Of a stretch of DNA of 64,000 nucleotides, positions 16,317-25,149 are shown one piece after another. The notes under the pieces are model-generated. The model was not told the DNA's origin, searched no databases, and worked only from the letters and a program-made list of their open reading frames with translations. Positions within the stretch are counted from its first letter, which is position 1. Each line of letters begins with the position of its first letter. The stretch comes from Chitinophaga sp. YR627. Its GTDB lineage: Bacteria > Bacteroidota > Bacteroidia > Chitinophagales > Chitinophagaceae. The stretch spans positions 310,001 to 374,000 of the forward strand of contig NZ_FOUX01000005.1 in NCBI RefSeq assembly GCF_900114995.1. The letters run 5' to 3'. A program made the position numbers and the translations under genes.

Positions 16317-16618
16317 AATAGATATCACAAATAACAATCCAGTCATCATTTTTAAGTCTTTTTTCAGGAAGACTGGCCCTTCTACCCTGTATATCGGCCA
16401 TCCATATATCAATATATTTGTATATAATTCCATAAGTCGTTATCTTGGGGTCGCAGTTAATAGTATGTTAGAGAATTATTGTTCTTGTTGACCACCCCGG
16501 GGACAAGTCGGCAGCGGGAGGACTGCCTCCTCCGTACTTACATTATCCCAGGACTATTACCGGTTTTCAGCAATGGCTAACACCAGGGCGGGCAGACCTG
16601 CGCCAACACATTAAGACC
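16317..16618 (+). promoter_or_regulatory. Promoter and GC-rich leader of the MoxR-vWA-propeller operon
   Basis: TATATTTG at 16413-16420 matches TAnnTTTG, without an obvious -33 partner. About 200 bases of leader follow. At 16510-16533 two mutually exclusive stems overlap: GGCAG with CTGCC (510-514, 523-527) or GGAGGA with TCCTCC (517-522, 528-533). CCCCGGGG lies just upstream. The layout would suit a folding switch, but this is inference. No gene is seen here. Confidence 0.4.
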
Positions 16619-17248
16619 ATGACACTAAGTGAATTCATATCATCACTCATCAACAAGGGAGAAGTAAGGGTTGCTCATGTGCTGCAGGATTTTGAAGAAG
16701 AAGAGATCCGTCTGGCACGGATACACCTGCAACAGTACTATACCGACGATATCAACGACATGCCCGGACAGGCGCCCCCGTATGAGGAAAAAGCGGCCCT
16801 CTGGGCAGCCGGGTATCTGTACAGGACCATCCAGTTCCTGTTACTGCGACACCTGGAAGCGGCTGAATTAGAGCATTACCTGCCTCCGTATGACGGCGAA
16901 CATACGCCTGCGGCTATCTATTCCGCAGATCTTTGTCTGCGCTACCTCCCGGATATCTTTCTGCTCGCAAAAGGTATCTCCCCGGAAGACCCGCTGGTAA
17001 AAACACTCGTCGTACTGGCTGCACAATGGCGCCTGTCTGCTGCCGCAATCCCGGAAATCCCTGCTGAAGGATTGCCGGCTGTACTGGACCATCCCTCGCT
17101 GAAACGCACTTACACCGACCGGATTATCCTGGCAAAAGACGATGAGAAATGCCGCCATCCGGAATGCCTGCCACTGGTGATAGAAGCACTGGGCATGCAC
17201 ACCGCACAGTTCTGGCCACAATTTAAAATTGATCTTACCGCTTCATAA
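16619..17248 (+). CDS. Small accessory protein of the MoxR-vWA-propeller system
   Basis: A 209-residue, mostly helical soluble protein and the first gene of the five-gene operon. It has no signal peptide, no catalytic motif I can name and few cysteines. A segment near the end (CRHPECLPLVIEALGMHTAQFW) is rich in His/Cys. By position it is probably one of the bpX-type accessory domains defined for MoxR-vWA-beta-propeller ternary systems, but I cannot assign the subtype. The stop is seven bases before the MoxR ATG. ATG 16619 is the first Met in frame. Confidence 0.65.
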   Translation: MTLSEFISSLINKGEVRVAHVLQDFEEEEIRLARIHLQQYYTDDINDMPGQAPPYEEKAALWAAGYLYRTIQFLLLRHLEAAELEHYLPPYDGEHTPAAIYSADLCLRYLPDIFLLAKGISPEDPLVKTLVVLAAQWRLSAAAIPEIPAEGLPAVLDHPSLKRTYTDRIILAKDDEKCRHPECLPLVIEALGMHTAQFWPQFKIDLTAS

Positions 17249-17255
17249 CAACAAC

Positions 17256-18407
17256 ATGGAACCATTAACCTTTGAATCACCACTGATAGACAAGCTGAAT
17301 GATGTGCTTCAACGCATGAAACGCACATTTGTAGGAAAAGATGATATTATCGACCTGATGGGGATTTGTCTGGCGGGAAGAGAAAACCTTTTCCTGTTCG
17401 GCCCTCCGGGTACCGCTAAAAGTGCGCTGGTACGCGAACTGGCACGCCAGCTGGACCTGAAGACATTCGAATACCTGCTGACCCGTTTTACCGAACCGAA
17501 TGAACTGTTCGGACCATTCGACATCCGCAAACTGCGTGATGGCGACCTGGTGACCAATACAGAAGGTATGCTCCCCGAAGCCTCACTCGTATTCCTGGAT
17601 GAATTACTCAACGCAAACAGCGCCATTCTAAACAGTTTGCTGATGGCCCTGAACGAAAAAATATTCCGCAGAGGAAAAGAAACCCGCATACTGCCAGTGC
17701 TGACCTTTATCGGCGCGAGCAACCACCTGCCGGAAGACGAAGCGCTGCAGGCGCTCTTTGACAGGTTCCTGATCAGAGTACGCTGTAGTAACGTTGATCC
17801 GGTAATGCTGGATAGCGTGTTGCAGGCAGGATGGGGACTGGAACAACAAACGGAGCAGATCCGGGAGGGAATCGCTGCCGATGAACTGCGCGCATTACAG
17901 CAACTGAATACCACCATCGATCTCAACGACGTAAGACCGGAATATATCTCCCTCATACAGCAGCTGAGGAATGCAGGTGTACAGATCTCTGACAGACGCG
18001 CCGTAAAACTACAACGCCTTATAGCCGCCAGTGCCCTGCTCTGCAAAAGAGATAAAGCACTCCTCTCCGACCTCTGGATCTTACGTTATATCTGGGATAC
18101 AGAAGAACAGATAGAGATCATTGCCGGTATTGTGAATGCCGTGATTGCAAAAGGCGAACACCATCCGCAGGAACATCCGCGCGCTAACAACAGTGGCACA
18201 CCGGATGCGGAAGCGCTGTACCGTGAAGTAGAACAACTGCAACAGCAATGGGATCATCCGGAAACAACAGCGGCTATCCGCGCACAGATCAAAGACAGAC
18301 TGCGCAGCATCAACAGCCGTTGCGAGTGGATCAGCAATACCACCCAACGTAACTATGTACTGGTACCTGTTGACGCACTCTGGAAGAAGATAATGCAATC
18401 AGCATGA
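17256..18407 (+). CDS. MoxR-family AAA+ ATPase
   Basis: A 383-residue MoxR/RavA ATPase. Walker A is GPPGTAKS (about residues 49-56) and Walker B VFLDEL (112-117). The sensor-1 region reads FIGASNHLP, and FDRFLIRV carries the arginine finger region. The C-terminal lid is helical with a predicted coiled region (EALYREVEQLQQQW). ATG 17256 was chosen; a TTG at 17229 would give a nine-residue extension overlapping the previous gene. MoxR ATPases act as chaperone-like machines with vWA partners, and here a vWA protein is encoded two genes on. The 3' end overlaps the next ORF by four bases (ATGA). Confidence 0.93.
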   Translation: MEPLTFESPLIDKLNDVLQRMKRTFVGKDDIIDLMGICLAGRENLFLFGPPGTAKSALVRELARQLDLKTFEYLLTRFTEPNELFGPFDIRKLRDGDLVTNTEGMLPEASLVFLDELLNANSAILNSLLMALNEKIFRRGKETRILPVLTFIGASNHLPEDEALQALFDRFLIRVRCSNVDPVMLDSVLQAGWGLEQQTEQIREGIAADELRALQQLNTTIDLNDVRPEYISLIQQLRNAGVQISDRRAVKLQRLIAASALLCKRDKALLSDLWILRYIWDTEEQIEIIAGIVNAVIAKGEHHPQEHPRANNSGTPDAEALYREVEQLQQQWDHPETTAAIRAQIKDRLRSINSRCEWISNTTQRNYVLVPVDALWKKIMQSA

Positions 18408-19108
18408 AAGAAATGATCATCGTGCTTCCCCTGGCACAACTGGAAACACTGGGAAGCATCCGTACCTGGCCAGACCTGCTGGTAGCACTATCCGGAGAGG
18501 AGATCTGGGTAAGAGGTATTCCGGTGGAAAGCACGGATATCCGGCTGCGTAAGTTGCCCGTACTCCATACTTACCTGGCGGACTTCGACGGCCGCTTATT
18601 CCTGCCCGGTAAACAAACCCCGCATGACACCCTGAAAAGAATGACCTGGGAAGCCCTGACTTCTTTTCTTACCGTAGAATTGCCGGTTTCCGCCTTACCG
18701 GGAAAGAACCGGCGGACATTCACCATAAAACTGGCCCCCGCGCCACAAACTACAGAACCTGCGGCGATTATCACCGATCTGGCATACTGGAAAGCATACG
18801 CAGACAATGCCCCGCTGATCAGATTACAGGAACTCAGTTTTGCGGTATGTGCCTCAGAAGAAGTGCTGATCATCGGTGCACCAATGCCTTCCTTGCCGGG
18901 CAAAGCATTCGTGCTCAGGAACAACCTGTTGCTGCCGGCCGGTTATGATTTCGATCCGCTGGCAGCAGGCGCATTTATTGCGGAGCAGTTTGCCGCAGAT
19001 AAAGGTGCCATGATCCTGTTTCATCCGGATGGACAATGGGAACGCATTCCAATGAATTGTTTTGTACAGGCTACCCGAAGCGCCATCCGCCTCACCAATG
19101 TACTTTAA
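18404..19108 (+). CDS. Accessory bpX-like protein of the MoxR-vWA-propeller system
   Basis: A 234-residue soluble protein of mixed alpha/beta character. It has EEIWVRGIPVES followed by LRKLPVLHTYLADFDGRLFLPGK near the N-terminus, and a hydrophobic strand SEEVLIIGAPMPSLPGKAF in the C-terminal half. No enzyme motif is visible. It starts within the MoxR stop (four-base overlap) and its stop abuts the next ATG with no gap, so it must be co-translated with the ATPase and the vWA protein. I take it as one of the bpX accessory families. Subtype is uncertain. Confidence 0.65.
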   Translation: MKEMIIVLPLAQLETLGSIRTWPDLLVALSGEEIWVRGIPVESTDIRLRKLPVLHTYLADFDGRLFLPGKQTPHDTLKRMTWEALTSFLTVELPVSALPGKNRRTFTIKLAPAPQTTEPAAIITDLAYWKAYADNAPLIRLQELSFAVCASEEVLIIGAPMPSLPGKAFVLRNNLLLPAGYDFDPLAAGAFIAEQFAADKGAMILFHPDGQWERIPMNCFVQATRSAIRLTNVL

Positions 19109-21598
19109 ATGGAAAATCTGCACGATAAAACCATCGCTTACTTCAGTGCCCCAAAAGATTACTTCTGGCACTGGGCAGAAGAAGGCACTGTTATAGAATT
19201 TGCCAAAGGACATACGATCTGTTTCAAAGAGGAACTGATCGGGCACCTGTCACAGGAATATATAACAACACCTCCCCTGTCTGTTTTGCTGGTCATTTTA
19301 ATGATCGGTAAAATGGAGCAACAGTCAAAGGAAGGTATTACACCTGAGATGCTGAAGCAGGAATTGTGGCGCGCCATGATCAATCCGGAGAGCTGGGTAT
19401 ACCGTTCCAGTCCTGACGATTTACCACGTGATACCAGTACCCTGCATTCATTCGTTGACCTGCTATATCCACTGTCACGGCAATACTGGCAGCAGGATAA
19501 ACGTACGCTGTTCCTCAACTGTCTCTTTGGAGAGATCCCCCTTGCACGTGCAATTGGTGGAGGAAAAGAAATGCTGGCTATATTCCGGGAATTGCCGCCG
19601 GAAGATTATTCTGCACCACGGATAGACGACAATAACTGGTCAAACAAACAGGCCGACGCCGACCTGAATGTCATGTCCCGTATCCTGCAAAAGTACCCTT
19701 ATACCGATGTACTGGAAAAGGAACTGGAAAGGCTTATCAAAACACCACCGGTTTCACCACCTCCGCCTGCGCCCATAGAGATGCCGGAAGAACTGCCTTT
19801 GCCTTCACAGGCAGACAAAAGCGATCTGTTACAGGAACTGACAGAAGACGACCGTACTGCATATATCGCATTACTGACGCAACGATTGATGGCTGCCATT
19901 CATCTGCCGATGCATACGAATCGTGCCGGTGATATGACGATCGGTGGTGTGTCAGATATTACCAATAAAGGGTCTATCGACAAACTGCTGCTCAGCGAAC
20001 TGGCCAATGAAGATGATGTGCTGATGGCAAGACTGGCCAACAATGAAGCCTTATACCTTCGCCGGGAAGAAATACCTGACCAGCTGCATACACACCGTTT
20101 TATCCTCATCGACAAGAGTATAAAAATGTGGGGAACACCGCATCTGCTGGCGATCTCCACTGCCATGGCCTGCATCCTTGACAAAAAACAGCAGGCGACC
20201 ATCACAAGTTATGCCCTCGCGGGAGATCAATGCATGGCCATCGATCTGACCAACAGAAACGATATTGTGAAAGCGATGCACCTGCTTTCTCCGGCGTTGC
20301 GCAGCGCTAATGCCTTACTGTCTTTTAATGAATTGCATACACTTAATAGTGAACAGGAGTTTTTCCTGATCACCAGCGATGAACTGTTTCATGAAACGTC
20401 CTTTCAAAACGCATTCGCCTCCCTTCGTTCACACAATGGATTCCTGGTGACCGTGGACAGGGATGCGACTGTTCAATTGTACCGGTATCTCTCCGGCCAC
20501 CGGAAGCTACTGAGCACTGCCCGTATCAACCTGGAACAACCTGTGCCACGTGGTAAAAAGCAATCATTCCGGCATGGCATCAGAAGTACACCTACAACCC
20601 TGGACCTGCCACTGTTCCTGGAACAAAAGCCTTATCCGCTGATGCTTCCCGCCAGAAGAAATTATGGTTCTTACGGTATTTTCACCCGGGAAAATTGCGG
20701 TATCTGTATCACAGATCAGCGGCAGCTGGTATACTGGCAAAATGAACACAAGGGAGCGGTGGAAATGGTGTCTCTGTTCCCCGAAGCGTATATGTCGGTC
20801 TATAACTATGGGCATGATGAAAATAATTTCTTCATCCAGTACAGAGACAGACATTCCAAAGAATTCATTGTACGTTACCTCGATAAAAAATTACATGAGT
20901 TATCCATCCCCCTGATTCAGCATAACCTGAATAATATAACAGTAGATAAAATAATCAGGACCGAATTCAGCGTCACTGATAAATTATTCCTGTTTGAAAC
21001 AAACACCGGTATATATCAATTGGATGTATACAGCGGAATACTGACTGACGCCCCTTCCATGACGCCAAAACAGCTCGATAGCATTCATGCGGAAACAAAG
21101 AAGACAATCGGCAGTTCCTATGCCAATGCAGCAAGATATAACATGTTGAGTAAGCTGAAACATATCTCCATCAATGAAAAGGGAAACCTTGTGATCAACA
21201 GACATGAACTGATCTTCACCCGGGACAAGGTAGAGTTCGTGCCGCTTAAGGTTCCTTTACCGGAGCATAATATCCTTAGTACCATGCAAAAGCTGAAGAT
21301 AAAAGACCTGCGGCAACCTTTGTTACGATATCACTGGCCAGATGGCAGCGAGGTATGGTTTGACGCAGTACGGCACATGCTCTATCTGCGCAGCTCCAGC
21401 AAATCAATCCCTGAAATAGCTTTACCGGTAATGGTGAACATGGGTATCACCTGCTGGGCCTCCAACGGAGACGTTTGCGGACACGCTTATTTAAGACCGG
21501 AAGACGCTACCGCGGTAGACACAATGACCTTCTATCAGAAATATTTCAGACCATTTATATACACAATCCAGAAATATGGTACTGCAGCTGCAATATGA
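19109..21598 (+). CDS. vWA plus beta-propeller protein of the ternary system
   Basis: An 829-residue protein. Residues ~1-210 are helical, followed by a proline-rich linker (about 213-231). A von Willebrand A domain (about 330-510) has FILIDKSIKMWG where the MIDAS motif DxSxS is expected, reading DKSIK, and FFLITSDELF as the later acidic motif. The C-terminal ~290 residues consist of repeated short beta-strands such as YGIFTRENCGICITD and YGHDENNFFIQYRD, a beta-propeller. A MoxR ATPase is encoded two genes earlier. The vWA probably docks to MoxR and the propeller to a target. The last MIDAS serine is replaced by lysine. Confidence 0.85.
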   Translation: MENLHDKTIAYFSAPKDYFWHWAEEGTVIEFAKGHTICFKEELIGHLSQEYITTPPLSVLLVILMIGKMEQQSKEGITPEMLKQELWRAMINPESWVYRSSPDDLPRDTSTLHSFVDLLYPLSRQYWQQDKRTLFLNCLFGEIPLARAIGGGKEMLAIFRELPPEDYSAPRIDDNNWSNKQADADLNVMSRILQKYPYTDVLEKELERLIKTPPVSPPPPAPIEMPEELPLPSQADKSDLLQELTEDDRTAYIALLTQRLMAAIHLPMHTNRAGDMTIGGVSDITNKGSIDKLLLSELANEDDVLMARLANNEALYLRREEIPDQLHTHRFILIDKSIKMWGTPHLLAISTAMACILDKKQQATITSYALAGDQCMAIDLTNRNDIVKAMHLLSPALRSANALLSFNELHTLNSEQEFFLITSDELFHETSFQNAFASLRSHNGFLVTVDRDATVQLYRYLSGHRKLLSTARINLEQPVPRGKKQSFRHGIRSTPTTLDLPLFLEQKPYPLMLPARRNYGSYGIFTRENCGICITDQRQLVYWQNEHKGAVEMVSLFPEAYMSVYNYGHDENNFFIQYRDRHSKEFIVRYLDKKLHELSIPLIQHNLNNITVDKIIRTEFSVTDKLFLFETNTGIYQLDVYSGILTDAPSMTPKQLDSIHAETKKTIGSSYANAARYNMLSKLKHISINEKGNLVINRHELIFTRDKVEFVPLKVPLPEHNILSTMQKLKIKDLRQPLLRYHWPDGSEVWFDAVRHMLYLRSSSKSIPEIALPVMVNMGITCWASNGDVCGHAYLRPEDATAVDTMTFYQKYFRPFIYTIQKYGTAAAI

Positions 21599-24374
21599 TG
21601 CACAGACCCTGCACAACACAGGCGCTGCTTTCCTTCGGGGCAATACGCCGGAGGAATGGTTCCGTGAAATGAATGAATGGGAGATCCCGCTGAAAGGGCT
21701 CTCCGGATTTCTACTACCGGAACATAAAAATACAGAAGAAGCGGGCGGCCTGCTGGTCATTTTCAACAACCAGCTTCCCTCACCCGAAAAAATACGTCAT
21801 CCTTATACCGTCATTAACGGAAACTTCTTTATTCCTGTCAATGCACAGATCACACCAGCCATTTCTCCGGGAGAAATGAAAGACCTGCTGATCTGGCACA
21901 GGCAGATATTACACCCTGCCATCGGCTTCGTTGGTTTTGAAACGCGGGATGAGATCCGTCTGTCGGTATTGGTAAGCACAGACAAACAACTCACCCGCTC
22001 CTGGAACCATGCACATCCTGGCATGCCGCCAACGGCAAGACTGACGAATATCGGTATTACACAGGTGGACACAACGGCTAGTATCAGTGACTTACTGGGA
22101 AGCGGAGAAGCCCCTAAACCATTATATGAGTTACCGGAAGAAGATGGCACCATCTCTTCTGGTCTTCCTCCCGAGGAATATCCGGAAGGTCGTACACAGG
22201 AGCCCTCCTTTTTCCGTGGAGGCCTGCTGTTTAAAATACTGGCCGGGCTCCTGAGCCTCTTCCCTTTCGGCCGGGGAACCGGTTCCTCCAACAGAAGCAG
22301 CGGTAGCAGGACCGGCGCTGGCGCAGGTGGTGCTGATGTACAAAAAGGGCTGGAAAAAATGATGCAGGACATACAGGCCAAAAGGGATCGGGAGCTGGAA
22401 CGCCTCCTGAAACTATTTGAGACCAACCCGCAGGAGGCACTGAAATACGCCATTCCTTTGCAGGACAATGCATCCGGCAGAGGCGCCGCACCACCATCTG
22501 ACCGTTTGAGCGCCAATAACACAAATTTCAACCTGGGAGGCTTGTTCAGCAATCGTGCAGTAGATGGATGGCAGACCAGCTGGGATCAGAGCGAACAACT
22601 GCGAAAGAAATACCGGGAACAGGCGGAGAAAGCTATTCAGGAGGGTGATTTCCGGCAGGCAGCCTATATCTATGCGCACCTGTTGAACGATCTCTGGCAG
22701 GCAGCAAAGCTCCTGGAAAGGGGAAAATTCTTCCATGAAGCAGCCATCCTCTATCAGGGCCATCTTAACCAGCCCCTGGAAGCAGCAAGGTGTTATGAAC
22801 AGGGCGGTCTTTTGCTGGAAGCCATTAAGATCTACAAAGCACAGAAAAAATTTGAGAAGACAGGCGATCTGCTGATGCAGCTTTCCCGACGGGACAGTGC
22901 GCTCGAATACTATCAACTGGCAGTACAGGCGTCCTTGAATATATCGGACTACCTGGGTGCCGCACGTATTCTCCAGGAAAAGGTTGCCGATACAACAGCC
23001 GCCAGCGATGTACTCCTGAAAGGCTGGCAACATGATTCCAGCGCAAAAAACTGCCTGGTAAAGTACCTGGAGATCAATAACCTGCTGGATAAAGCAGGAC
23101 TGGCAACAAAAATCGCCGGTATATATACCGAGAAAACACCACAGGAGCGACATAACCAGTTGCTGTCCATTTTACTCGATTTCCGGGAACATATGGACGA
23201 ACCAGCCAGGAATATGACCACACAGATCACTTATGAGGTGATCAGTCCGCAGATAGAACACGGCGATACCAGCAAACTGAACCTCCTGAAAAGGGTACTG
23301 CCGGATGATAAACAGATCCCGCAGGACATTGACCGCTATAACAACCGGCAGAAATATCCGGAAGTAAACGTTAAAACGGACCAGGGCTTCCGCCTCCGGG
23401 ACGATATCGAATGGTATGGCGCGACAGCATCGATGCAACAGCTCATATTTGTAGGGATATTATCTACCCGTGTCTTTGTACTACGCATGACCCTGCAGGG
23501 ACATCAGAAATACTATTCCTGGGAAAGCCAGCACCTGGCAGAACAGATTCGACTTAAAAGAGAGGTCACCCTTGATCCCTACTTCCCGATCACCGGCAAC
23601 ATGCGTCATCGTCAGCTGACCATGTTCCTAAAGACAAACTGGGGAGTTATCGATATCGGGGCGCCTGAATTACCACTCATCCCCCCCTTCCAGAGCAATA
23701 TCAGACTGGATACCACTGATTATTCTGCGACAGAGCAACTGGTCGGCGTGACAAATGATCTGGATAGCCAGCCGGTACTGTTTATTGCAGATAAACAAAC
23801 CCGGGAACTTCATGTCCAGGATGATAATATGGAAGGAGAAAGAGTGCTCACCAAATGTTTCAATGAAAAGACCAACTTACCGGTTATACTTCCCCTGAAA
23901 GCAATGCCTTATCAGATCTATGGTAATGATCCTTTCTACCTGCATTACAGCGAATATGTATTAAGGGTTGAGAGTCTGGGTGGTACCGCTATACTGAAAA
24001 TGGATGCGGAAATTGACAATATGACCATTTTCCAGCATTCCCTCAATACGACGATCGTAGTATCAACGAAAAAGGGATGTCTGTTCCTCAGGGAGGACAG
24101 CCAGGGATTCAGGAAGATCACGGAAAATTTTACTACCGGATCACATATGCTCCCCTGGCAACTGGTGTCAGAAAACCTGCTGGTTATGGCATCAGCAGGT
24201 TCCGGTGCGCAGGTATATGAATTTATCCCCGGTAAAGGCGGACAGGTGGTCAGAGAAATAAAAACCGCTTCTCCGGTCAGTTTTATCCTTCCGACAGGCA
24301 ACGCCGGAACGGTGGTACTGGTAGATGACAGAGGCAGGATCACTGTGGCTGAAACCGGTCATCGTCCGGGGTAA
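21576..24374 (+). CDS. Large membrane-linked helical-repeat/beta-propeller protein (bpX6-like)
   Basis: A 932-residue protein whose start overlaps the vWA gene by 23 bp. The N-terminal ~200 residues are alpha/beta and resemble the bpX6-type domain of MoxR-vWA-propeller systems. A hydrophobic segment (214-232, FFRGGLLFKILAGLLSLF) could anchor it to the membrane, followed by a Gly/Ser-rich linker. Residues ~340-560 contain TPR-like helix pairs (EGDFRQAAYIYAHLL, KFFHEAAILYQGHL, GGLLLEAIKIYKAQ). The C-terminal ~330 residues are propeller strands. It would be the substrate- or trigger-binding scaffold of the system. No toxin or nuclease domain is seen. Confidence 0.75.
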   Translation: MVLQLQYDAQTLHNTGAAFLRGNTPEEWFREMNEWEIPLKGLSGFLLPEHKNTEEAGGLLVIFNNQLPSPEKIRHPYTVINGNFFIPVNAQITPAISPGEMKDLLIWHRQILHPAIGFVGFETRDEIRLSVLVSTDKQLTRSWNHAHPGMPPTARLTNIGITQVDTTASISDLLGSGEAPKPLYELPEEDGTISSGLPPEEYPEGRTQEPSFFRGGLLFKILAGLLSLFPFGRGTGSSNRSSGSRTGAGAGGADVQKGLEKMMQDIQAKRDRELERLLKLFETNPQEALKYAIPLQDNASGRGAAPPSDRLSANNTNFNLGGLFSNRAVDGWQTSWDQSEQLRKKYREQAEKAIQEGDFRQAAYIYAHLLNDLWQAAKLLERGKFFHEAAILYQGHLNQPLEAARCYEQGGLLLEAIKIYKAQKKFEKTGDLLMQLSRRDSALEYYQLAVQASLNISDYLGAARILQEKVADTTAASDVLLKGWQHDSSAKNCLVKYLEINNLLDKAGLATKIAGIYTEKTPQERHNQLLSILLDFREHMDEPARNMTTQITYEVISPQIEHGDTSKLNLLKRVLPDDKQIPQDIDRYNNRQKYPEVNVKTDQGFRLRDDIEWYGATASMQQLIFVGILSTRVFVLRMTLQGHQKYYSWESQHLAEQIRLKREVTLDPYFPITGNMRHRQLTMFLKTNWGVIDIGAPELPLIPPFQSNIRLDTTDYSATEQLVGVTNDLDSQPVLFIADKQTRELHVQDDNMEGERVLTKCFNEKTNLPVILPLKAMPYQIYGNDPFYLHYSEYVLRVESLGGTAILKMDAEIDNMTIFQHSLNTTIVVSTKKGCLFLREDSQGFRKITENFTTGSHMLPWQLVSENLLVMASAGSGAQVYEFIPGKGGQVVREIKTASPVSFILPTGNAGTVVLVDDRGRITVAETGHRPG

Positions 24375-24404
24375 ATCAATTTAGGGTTTTATTAACAGTC
24401 CGAT

Positions 24405-24477
24405 GCCGGAGATTGATATTAATCCGGCGTTTGTGGCGTAAATTTGTTATAGCTGGTGACGTTTAACCCACGTCACC
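24405..24477 (+). promoter_or_regulatory. Promoter and palindromic operator of the TetR-ABC1 operon
   Basis: TAAATTTG (24439-24446) matches TAnnTTTG. Starting nine bases after it is the perfect inverted repeat GGTGACGT (24455-24462), seven bases, ACGTCACC (24470-24477), covering the expected start site, as for an autoregulated TetR gene. A second repeat, GCCGGA/TCCGGC (24405-24428), lies upstream and may end transcripts of the preceding operon. Confidence 0.7.
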
Positions 24478-24515
24478 CTTTGTCATGTTTTTACTTACAC
24501 GCCAAACCCTGGATC

Positions 24516-25142
24516 ATGGATAAAAAACTCATACGCGACGCTTATAAAACATACTGGCTGGAAAATGGTAAAAGACCCGTTTCTGTATATGCCTTCTGCC
24601 AACAGCTGGATATCACTGAAATTACCTTTTACGACAGTTATTCCTCATTCGATTCGCTGGAAAAAGATATCTGGCAGTCATTCTTTGAGGAAACACGGGA
24701 CAAACTGAAAGAGGATGAAATTTACCTGAACTATTCCGCCCGGGAAAAACTTCTCACCTTCTACTTCCTGTGGGTACAGCAACTGCGTGAAAACAGGAGC
24801 TACATTCTCCAGCAAAAAGAACAATACCTGGTGCCCGGTCTGCACCTGGAAAAACTGGAATCCTTCCGTATCGCGTTTTACGATTACATCCGCGAACTGA
24901 TAAAAGAAGGCTATCAGACCGGTGAGATCAAGGAACGTAAGTATATTTCAGATCAGTACGTCCACGGCTTCTGGGTACAGGCGCTGTTTGTACTCCGCTA
25001 CTGGACAAAAGATGACAGTGAACGCTTCGAAATGACAGATGCCGCCATAGAAAAAGCCGTTAATCTCAGCTTCCAGCTGATCAGCTCTAATACACTTGAC
25101 AGCATCCTGGACTTCGGAAAATTCATGTTTGCAAGGAAATAA
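24516..25142 (+). CDS. TetR-family transcriptional regulator
   Basis: A 208-residue TetR-like protein. ATG 24516 was chosen because the helix-turn-helix begins there (MDKKLIRDAYKTYW) and the upstream operator would lie inside a longer reading frame. The recognition part is VYAFCQQLDITEITFYDSYSSF, with an unusually acidic/aromatic character. The helical C-terminus is typical of TetR regulators found next to ABC1 kinases in Bacteroidota. Its stop is seven bases before the ABC1 gene. Autoregulation through the 24455-24477 palindrome is inferred. Confidence 0.85.
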   Translation: MDKKLIRDAYKTYWLENGKRPVSVYAFCQQLDITEITFYDSYSSFDSLEKDIWQSFFEETRDKLKEDEIYLNYSAREKLLTFYFLWVQQLRENRSYILQQKEQYLVPGLHLEKLESFRIAFYDYIRELIKEGYQTGEIKERKYISDQYVHGFWVQALFVLRYWTKDDSERFEMTDAAIEKAVNLSFQLISSNTLDSILDFGKFMFARK

Positions 25143-25149
25143 TATTGTG

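Noticed and set aside
16464..16490. An eight-residue leader-like ORF (MLENYCSC) upstream of the ternary operon
   Set aside because: Length is compatible with chance and there is no run of one amino acid or stop-coupled hairpin that would show attenuation.
17309..18046. A 245-codon minus-strand frame opposite the MoxR gene
   Set aside because: Shadow of the ATPase gene; serine/arginine-rich composition typical of antisense frames.
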